Assembly: GCA_020024475.1 (NCBI GenBank)
Contig: JAHHTS010000065.1
Span: 1 to 12,275 of the forward strand
Direction of reading: 5' to 3'
DNA length: 12,275 nt
Source of the DNA: Oscillospiraceae bacterium
GTDB taxonomy: Bacteria > Bacillota > Clostridia > Oscillospirales > Ruminococcaceae
Every line of letters begins with the position of its first letter. Position 1 is the first letter of the stretch. Position numbers and translations under genes: made by a program. The notes under the pieces were generated by a model. That model was given only the letters and a program-made list of their open reading frames with translations. It was not told where the DNA came from and searched no databases. This document shows, piece after piece, positions 8,524 through 12,275 of the stretch.

Positions 8524-9725
8524 ACCAACACGTCCTCATCCCAAACTTTTTTATACAAAAATTTTTTTTGGAATTGACATACTCTTTCAAAATTCCTTGT
8601 TTGATTAACTGCCGAATAAAGATACAATTCACCTGGACATGGCCAACAAAAAATGTTGACTGGACATGAACTGCATTTTTCATAGTTTTGCGGAAAATAA
8701 GTTTTTATTGCATCAATAGTTATGTTAGTAAGGCAAGCCTGATCTTCTAAAATATTTCCCATGCAAAATTCTGTTTCCGCAAAGTATTGGCATGAATAAA
8801 TATTCCCTTTATAATCGATAAGAAGCTTTTCCTTACCAGCTTTACAAGAACAGGCCTGAATAAGTGGTTTAGTTATTGCAGGAATCGGATCATAATATTT
8901 ATCGTTTTTTAAAAGGCTACTAGATTCTTTTCCTCGACCAACAGGAGTAAACGAACGCACAATTGGGGTAGTTCCTAACTTTTCATTTAGCTTATAGAAT
9001 TCATCTTCCATTTTTTTATGAAACTTGTCCGAAATCATTGATAATGTTATTGCATAAAATCCTTTTTTATGTAACAAGCGAACTGTCCGAACAATCCTAT
9101 CAAATATCCCTTTTCCTCGAATTCTGCTGCACGTTTCCTCATCCACACCATCTATACTAATGTCAATTTGATCCAGACAGCGAATCAAATTTTCTACATT
9201 TTTCTCATTAATCAAAGTTCCGTTTGTGGATAAAGTTAATCTTCCATTATATCTTTTATTAAGGTATTTCAAGATCTCGAATATATCTTCTCTTATCAAT
9301 GGCTCCCCACCTGTAATAGAAATCTGTCTAGGGTTCCAGCAAATAATTTTGTTTAATGCTATTATGATTTTATCAAATGACATTTCATAGTCTGTTTCTC
9401 TATCTGCGCTTACACAGCAATGCATGCAATGTAAATTACATCTCCTTGTAACTTCAAACAACACTGAACGATTCTCTATTCTCACACTTTCCTTTTGTTC
9501 AATCGCACCAATTTCTTGCATTTTCCGATAAACTGATTTAATATACTCTCTATCTTGATTGTCATGCAAAGCCTGTAATAACTGATCAAAAGAAAGTTTT
9601 TCTTTCTCTGCAAGTGCAAAAAGATCATAAACTTTTTTGGATATTCTAATCCATAACCCATTTAAAGTATTTAATATAATTCTTTTTTCCTTATACTCTA
9701 ATATTTTTGTATCAGCAGAAAACAT
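8520..9725 (-). CDS. Radical SAM/SPASM peptide maturase with PqqD-like RRE domain (first of a tandem pair)
   Basis: I choose ATG 9725 (401 residues) rather than the longest frame, which opens at 9776. A GAGGGG ribosome-binding site lies 7 nt before 9725, and this start makes the N-terminus and all key cysteines line up with the downstream paralog. Residues 1-80 form a PqqD-like leader-binding domain (TKILEYKEKRIILN, then LNGLWI and helices). The radical SAM motif is CNLHCMHC (Cys96, Cys100, Cys103), again followed by an extra Cys104, with GGEP (139-142) and ISIDG. The SPASM region has Cys292, Cys294, Gly307 and Cys312, then a CX2CX5CX2C block (Cys351, Cys354, Cys360, Cys363) and Cys383. It is the first enzyme after the precursor and so the prime candidate for the first modification. 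It ends in an ATGA overlap with the next gene. Confidence 0.91.
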   Translation of the reverse strand: MFSADTKILEYKEKRIILNTLNGLWIRISKKVYDLFALAEKEKLSFDQLLQALHDNQDREYIKSVYRKMQEIGAIEQKESVRIENRSVLFEVTRRCNLHCMHCCVSADRETDYEMSFDKIIIALNKIICWNPRQISITGGEPLIREDIFEILKYLNKRYNGRLTLSTNGTLINEKNVENLIRCLDQIDISIDGVDEETCSRIRGKGIFDRIVRTVRLLHKKGFYAITLSMISDKFHKKMEDEFYKLNEKLGTTPIVRSFTPVGRGKESSSLLKNDKYYDPIPAITKPLIQACSCKAGKEKLLIDYKGNIYSCQYFAETEFCMGNILEDQACLTNITIDAIKTYFPQNYEKCSSCPVNIFCWPCPGELYLYSAVNQTRNFERVCQFQKKFLYKKVWDEDVLV

Positions 9726-9769
9726 AAGCATACCCCTCTTTCTCAAGTTGGCTTTATCGTCAAATAGTA

Positions 9770-9836
9770 GGTGCAAAAGTACATACCTACATGCGTATTT
9801 AAAATCTTACGCATTACGCGTAATACTTTTAGCACC
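9770..9836 (-). promoter_or_regulatory. Structured stem-loop between precursor and maturase genes
   Basis: An outer stem pairs 9770-9781 (ggtgcaaaagta on the plus strand) with 9824-9836 (tacttttagcacc), 12 base pairs with one bulged base. Inside it a second stem pairs 9791-9797 (atgcgta) with 9808-9814 (tacgcat), and a perfect 12-bp palindrome (attacgcgtaat) covers 9813-9824. No run of T follows on the minus strand, so it is not a classical intrinsic terminator. A likely role is RNA processing or stabilisation, or partial read-through, letting the precursor be made in excess of its enzymes. The pairing is read directly; the role is inferred. Confidence 0.6.
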
Positions 9837-9854
9837 CTTAACTATCACATCTGA

Positions 9855-10073
9855 TTAATAATATGCAGATGTTGCTGCATTTGCTGCCCACTTGCCACAC
9901 TTCTTACATTTTTTTGTCGGTTTGCAGTCACTGTAGCATGGATCAACATGACCATATGGATGTGCCTGTGTAGAGCAATTGTTTCCAGAATAAACACTTG
10001 TTCCAGATCCACATTGTGATAAGACTTCAATCTTTTCCTTATCCTGAATTTTTTCAATTTTTAATTCAGCCAT
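9855..10073 (-). CDS. Six-cysteine RiPP precursor peptide
   Basis: A 72-residue peptide with a textbook AGGAGG ribosome-binding site before its ATG. Residues 1-20 are charged, Lys/Glu/Ile-rich and cysteine-free (MAELKIEKI then QDKEKIEVLSQ), as expected of a leader; the ELKIEKI stretch suits the strand that docks onto a PqqD-type domain. From residue 21 the composition changes sharply: Cys21, 33, 46, 50, 56 and 59 lie among Gly, Ser, Thr, Asn, His and Tyr, then a C-terminal tail rich in Ala and Asn ends in YY. It includes a CX3C (46-50) and a CX2CGKW (56-62). The cut site is probably near residue 20 but unproven. It is the first gene of the operon, followed by three radical SAM enzymes, so thioether or other cross-links from the cysteines are expected. 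I do not recognise the exact family. Ruminococcin C-type sactipeptides share the CX3C plus Ala/Asn tail flavour only loosely. A 70-residue frame overlapping it in another register lacks this support. Confidence 0.85.
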   Translation of the reverse strand: MAELKIEKIQDKEKIEVLSQCGSGTSVYSGNNCSTQAHPYGHVDPCYSDCKPTKKCKKCGKWAANAATSAYY

Positions 10074-10097
10074 TGTTTTTTCCTCCTATGAATTGTA

Positions 10098-10212
10098 TTT
10101 ATATAAAAAGCCATTCGACGTCAAAACAGCTTTTTAACAAAAGAAATTTTGAAAGCTTTAATCAATTATTTTCTATGGCTTAATTATATATCTTAAATTC
10201 ACTTTTAGACAA
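10098..10212 (-). promoter_or_regulatory. Promoter and leader region of the RiPP operon
   Basis: Two overlapping possibilities are visible on the minus strand. The upstream one has -35 TTGTCT (10212-10207), an 18-nt spacer and -10 TATAAT (10188-10183), and would give a leader of about 100 nt. The downstream one has -35 TTGACG (10124-10119), a 15-nt spacer and TATAAA (10103-10098), giving a short leader ending in the AGGAGG site. If the upstream promoter is used, the RNA can form a 7-bp hairpin, AAAAAGC/GCTTTTT (10135-10129 with 10111-10105), resembling a weak attenuator. No experimental start is known. Confidence 0.45.
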
Positions 10213-10372
10213 AATATGAATAAATGGTTTTTTCTAACGAATAAGCGATGAAAAAATATATAATTTAACGGTTATGATTGAATAAACGTACCTTTTGAAT
10301 TCACTATCTATCTGACTAATGCATTATCTCTTTTATATTTTCTATAAAGTCCAAAACATTTAGATTTAAAAA
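10213..10372 (-). promoter_or_regulatory. Upstream control region of the RiPP operon with LytTR-like half-sites
   Basis: This non-coding stretch lies between the agrD terminator and the RiPP promoter. On the minus strand it has three motifs resembling the nine-base LytTR (AgrA-type) half-site: TACGTTTAT (10290-10282, matching the consensus as I recall it), ACCGTTAAA (10272-10264, one mismatch) and TTCGTTAGA (10241-10233, two mismatches). Their spacings (18 and 31 bases) are not the canonical 21-22, so the assignment is tentative. No small gene with a ribosome-binding site was seen here. Confidence 0.3.
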
Positions 10373-10414
10373 TGAATGAGTAAAGCTAACCTATCCCGTT
10401 AGCTTACTCATTCA
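10373..10414. terminator. Bidirectional intrinsic terminator after agrD-like gene
   Basis: Arms 10373-10390 (tgaatgagtaaagctaac) and 10398-10414 (gttagcttactcattca) pair over 17 base pairs with one bulged A and a seven-base loop. A run of T follows on the plus strand (10416-10421) and on the minus strand (ATTTTTAAA). On the minus strand it lies about 70 nt after the agrD-like stop codon, separating that transcript from the RiPP operon. Confidence 0.85.
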
Positions 10415-10483
10415 CTTTTTTCCATCAATATAATTAATTTGTATTACAAATCAATTAATACTTTCTATACTACAATGTCATTG

Positions 10484-10633
10484 CTAATCCAAACGATTTT
10501 CTTTTTTCATCTCCTTCTTTATCGCATCCGGAATTTTAGGATCGAACATCCCAGGAATCATACATTTTCCTACGGCATGTTTTCCTACTTTGATTGCTAA
10601 GTTTCCAATGTTCTTTTTTAATTCTTTTTTCAT
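10484..10633 (-). CDS. AgrD-like cyclic autoinducer (thiolactone) precursor peptide
   Basis: A 49-residue gene found by translating the gap. It starts at ATG 10633 with a GGGAGAAAG ribosome-binding site. The layout fits AgrD proteins: a lysine-rich amphipathic N-terminus (MKKELKKNIGNLAIKVGKH), a single central cysteine at residue 24 in GKCMIPGMF, and an acidic/lysine tail beginning DPKIPDAIKKEMKK. This matches the EPKxP-type recognition segment that AgrB cleaves in Firmicutes. The signal would be a thiolactone ring from Cys24 to Met29 or Phe30; the exact residue cannot be fixed by eye. No AgrB is encoded in the window, so processing would depend on one elsewhere. A divergent AgrC-like kinase gene lies 210 bp away and is the natural receptor. 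Confidence 0.8.
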   Translation of the reverse strand: MKKELKKNIGNLAIKVGKHAVGKCMIPGMFDPKIPDAIKKEMKKENRLD

Positions 10634-10665
10634 CTTTCTTTCTCCCTTCAGATTTATTAGTTATA

Positions 10666-10696
10666 AGTATAATTCATCTTTCTCACTTAAAACGGA
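10666..10696 (-). promoter_or_regulatory. Candidate activated promoter of the agrD-like gene
   Basis: On the minus strand a good -10 TATACT (10671-10666) has no usable -35: 17 nt upstream lies CGTTTT (10694-10689). That position is occupied instead by TCCGTTTTA (10696-10688), resembling a LytTR half-site. A weak -35 overlapped by an activator site is typical of AgrA-dependent promoters. A second half-site 21-22 nt upstream was looked for and not found, which weakens the call. Confidence 0.4.
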
Positions 10697-10746
10697 TTTT
10701 TGAACAAAACATCTTTTCACAAGAAAAATCGTAATATTTTGCAAAA

Positions 10747-10801
10747 AAACGACGATTATTCAGTAATAACCGTTGATTCTAAAAAATTTAAGTAATATAA
10801 T
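10747..10801 (+). promoter_or_regulatory. Promoter of the AgrC-like kinase with LytTR-like direct repeats
   Basis: A near-consensus promoter is present: -35 TTGATT (10773-10778), 17-nt spacer, -10 TATAAT (10796-10801), followed by the kinase ribosome-binding site. Two direct repeats, aaacgacgat (10747-10756) and aaccgttgat (10768-10777), match at 7 of 10 bases and are 21 bp apart. The second overlaps the -35 and fits the LytTR half-site consensus. The period and position agree with AgrA-type activator sites, implying feedback control of the kinase. Confidence 0.55.
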
Positions 10802-10843
10802 GAATGTATTTCTGAAAAATAAATATAGAAAGGAATTGGTGAT

Positions 10844-12160
10844 ATGCAGACAATACAGATTCTCCCATATTTCCTGAGCGTTTTTTCCTATCTGCTTCCC
10901 ATCTGTTACTTCCTTCCATTCAAGCTAAAGGTAAGGCAAAAATTTTTTTTATTTGTGATATTACTTACCAATATGCTGTTGATTGGATTTCTCTTAGGTA
11001 ATATTGGAGTACTTTTATTAATTTTATCTATTTGTTTATATATTGCATTTATCAATCAAAATAAACTTGTCAATATCTGCGTCTTCATTGCGACTTATTT
11101 GTTTTGTGTAATATCGGATAATTTTTATTCTTTAATATGGGACACATTTATCTATCCGATTGAAGATTTACAGGCAAATTTGAATTACTATATCATTTAT
11201 ATAATTTCATATATTTTACTTTTATCACTTATTTGTCCTGTAATAGGTCGGCTGCTTCACATGATAGTCCATAAAATACATTCTGGCTTTCCAAAGCAGC
11301 TTTTATTGCTTATCTCAATAAACCTGGCCACTTGCCTGTTCATTTTCCTATTTAATATAATGATAGGGGATTATGTTGGATACAACCGAAAGATAGTCAT
11401 GTTTAATTGTATCCTTTTTACCTGTTATTTTATCCTCAATACGGTATTAATCGTAAATATTATTAAAGCACAAATGGATAAAGTAAATCAGGATATGCGG
11501 CAAGATTCTTATAACAAATTACAGGAATATACAAATCAAGTTGAAAATATGTATTCTTCATTGAGATCTTTTAAGCATGACTATTCCAATATCATGCTAT
11601 CTATGTCAGGATATATAGAATCAAATGATATGGTTGGTTTGCGGACATATTTTGAAGAAGAAATTCTCCCTTTAAGTAAGAATATCACTCAAAACACTGC
11701 CCATTTAAACCAATTAATGAATATTAAAACGACTGAATTAAAAAGTATTATTTCATCCAAACTATTATACGCCATAGAACTTAATATCAATGTCAACATA
11801 GAGGTGGCTGATCAGATTTATGATATTCCTATGGATACTTTAGATTTATCGCGTATTGTAGGTATTTTTCTTGATAATGCCATTGAGGCAACTTTAGAAA
11901 CAGGCAATCCTCAGATTAGATTTGCACTGATTGATCTTGACACAGAATATCTTTTTATTATTTCTAATACGTTTTTAGAAAAGGGAATCCCTTATGCCAC
12001 ATTGTCGAAACCGAATGTTTCTACCAAAGGAACTAACCGTGGAATCGGTCTTTACAATGCCCATGAAATTATTAATAAATATAATTACGTGTTTTTGGAT
12101 ACAGAAATTCAAAATAAAACTTTTATACAACGCCTTCGGATTTCAAAATCGCATACATAA
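10844..12160 (+). CDS. AgrC-like GHKL-family sensor histidine kinase
   Basis: A 438-residue kinase. The first 210 or so residues form a six- or seven-helix membrane sensor, the usual receptor for cyclic Agr peptides. A linker (about 211-240) leads to the phosphoacceptor motif SFKHDYSNI (His245), and a GHKL ATP-binding domain follows with N-box FLDNAIEA (Asn345) and G-box NRGIGLYNAH (Gly400, Gly402). The SFKHDYxN and DNAIEA motifs and the overall size are typical of AgrC/FsrC-like kinases, which phosphorylate LytTR-type response regulators. GAAAGGAA before ATG 10844 is a good ribosome-binding site. The gene is divergent from the agrD-like peptide gene, which suggests a ligand-receptor pair. 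No response regulator adjoins it: a strong terminator overlaps its stop codon. The partner regulator must be outside the window. Confidence 0.92.
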   Translation: MQTIQILPYFLSVFSYLLPICYFLPFKLKVRQKFFLFVILLTNMLLIGFLLGNIGVLLLILSICLYIAFINQNKLVNICVFIATYLFCVISDNFYSLIWDTFIYPIEDLQANLNYYIIYIISYILLLSLICPVIGRLLHMIVHKIHSGFPKQLLLLISINLATCLFIFLFNIMIGDYVGYNRKIVMFNCILFTCYFILNTVLIVNIIKAQMDKVNQDMRQDSYNKLQEYTNQVENMYSSLRSFKHDYSNIMLSMSGYIESNDMVGLRTYFEEEILPLSKNITQNTAHLNQLMNIKTTELKSIISSKLLYAIELNINVNIEVADQIYDIPMDTLDLSRIVGIFLDNAIEATLETGNPQIRFALIDLDTEYLFIISNTFLEKGIPYATLSKPNVSTKGTNRGIGLYNAHEIINKYNYVFLDTEIQNKTFIQRLRISKSHT

Positions 12161-12198
12161 AAAACGGGTGCATTAGTCGCACCTGTTTTTTATGTATG
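12152..12198. terminator. Strong intrinsic terminator after the kinase gene
   Basis: Arms 12152-12171 and 12179-12198 pair over 20 bases with one G-T wobble and a seven-base loop (attagtc). The core is GGGTGC/GCACCT flanked by A and T runs, so it can work in both directions. The left arm overlaps the kinase stop codon at 12158-12160. The remaining 77 bases of the window show no recognisable gene. Confidence 0.9.
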
Positions 12199-12275
12199 AA
12201 GGAATAAGTGACACAGTTTCAAAGTAAGCGATTAGTTTTTAGCCGTTTTGTGTTTTAATGATTTTTGTTCCATAA

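Noticed and set aside
8520..9776. Longer N-terminus for the first radical SAM enzyme starting at 9776
   Set aside because: The extra 17 residues have no match in the paralog, extend into the structured intergenic region, and ATG 9725 has the properly placed GAGGGG site.
9845..10057. A 70-residue frame overlapping the precursor in another register
   Set aside because: It has no ribosome-binding site, no leader/core logic and a composition typical of a shifted frame, whereas the 9855-10073 frame has AGGAGG directly before its ATG.
9855..10073. Precursor as a SCIFF peptide or lanthipeptide
   Set aside because: Cysteine spacing and length do not fit the SCIFF pattern as I know it, and the window has no lanthionine synthetase.
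9957..10073. Small zinc-ribbon protein instead of a RiPP precursor
   Set aside because: CX3C and CX2CGK could bind metal, but position as first gene before three radical SAM enzymes and a protease, plus the cysteine-free charged leader, favours a precursor. Kept as an alternative, not called.
10634..10843. Possible AgrB or response regulator fragment between agrD and the kinase
   Set aside because: The 210-bp gap is too short, AT-rich and filled by two divergent promoters; no coding frame of note was found.
1..12275. CRISPR array, tRNA or rRNA genes
   Set aside because: No regularly spaced direct repeats and no recognisable cloverleaf or rRNA sequence were seen on reading both strands.

Overview
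The window is AT-rich, with strong AGGAGG-type ribosome-binding sites, an Agr-type peptide with a GHKL kinase, and tandem radical SAM peptide maturases. Together these suggest a low-GC Firmicute of class Clostridia, probably a gut Lachnospiraceae or relative. Genus cannot be read from the sequence.

The core is one minus-strand gene cluster for a ribosomally made, post-translationally modified peptide (RiPP), running from about 10.2 kb down to 0.27 kb. In transcription order it holds: a 72-residue six-cysteine precursor (10073-9855); a structured intergenic stem-loop (9836-9770); two paralogous radical SAM/SPASM enzymes with PqqD-like N-terminal domains (9725-8520 and 8523-7324); a third, shorter radical SAM/SPASM enzyme without that domain (7320-6322); a cytosolic subtilisin-family (S8) protease with an unusual C-terminal domain (6315-5314); an ABC exporter without a peptidase domain (5276-3546); a two-module FtsX/MacB-type permease (3543-994); and its LolD/MacB-type ATPase (938-273). 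Six of the seven downstream genes are overlapped or only 2-37 nt apart; only the ATPase follows a longer, 55-nt gap. The implied route is precursor synthesis, leader-guided radical SAM modification, leader removal in the cytosol by the S8 protease, and export by the fused ABC transporter. The FtsX-type transporter may give self-immunity or a second export route.

The right part is a regulatory module. A 49-residue AgrD-like cyclic autoinducer precursor, short enough to be missed by routine gene calling, lies on the minus strand at 10633-10484 and ends in a bidirectional terminator (10373-10414). A divergent plus-strand AgrC-like GHKL sensor kinase (10844-12160) ends in a second strong hairpin terminator. 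No AgrB protease or LytTR response regulator is present in the window. The kinase promoter has LytTR-like direct repeats overlapping its -35, and single similar motifs lie upstream of agrD and the RiPP precursor. This suggests quorum-controlled production of the peptide.

The left edge (1-262) is a decayed IS256-family transposase on the minus strand, frameshifted and with stops. It starts 10 nt after the stop codon of the last cluster gene and marks one boundary of the cluster.
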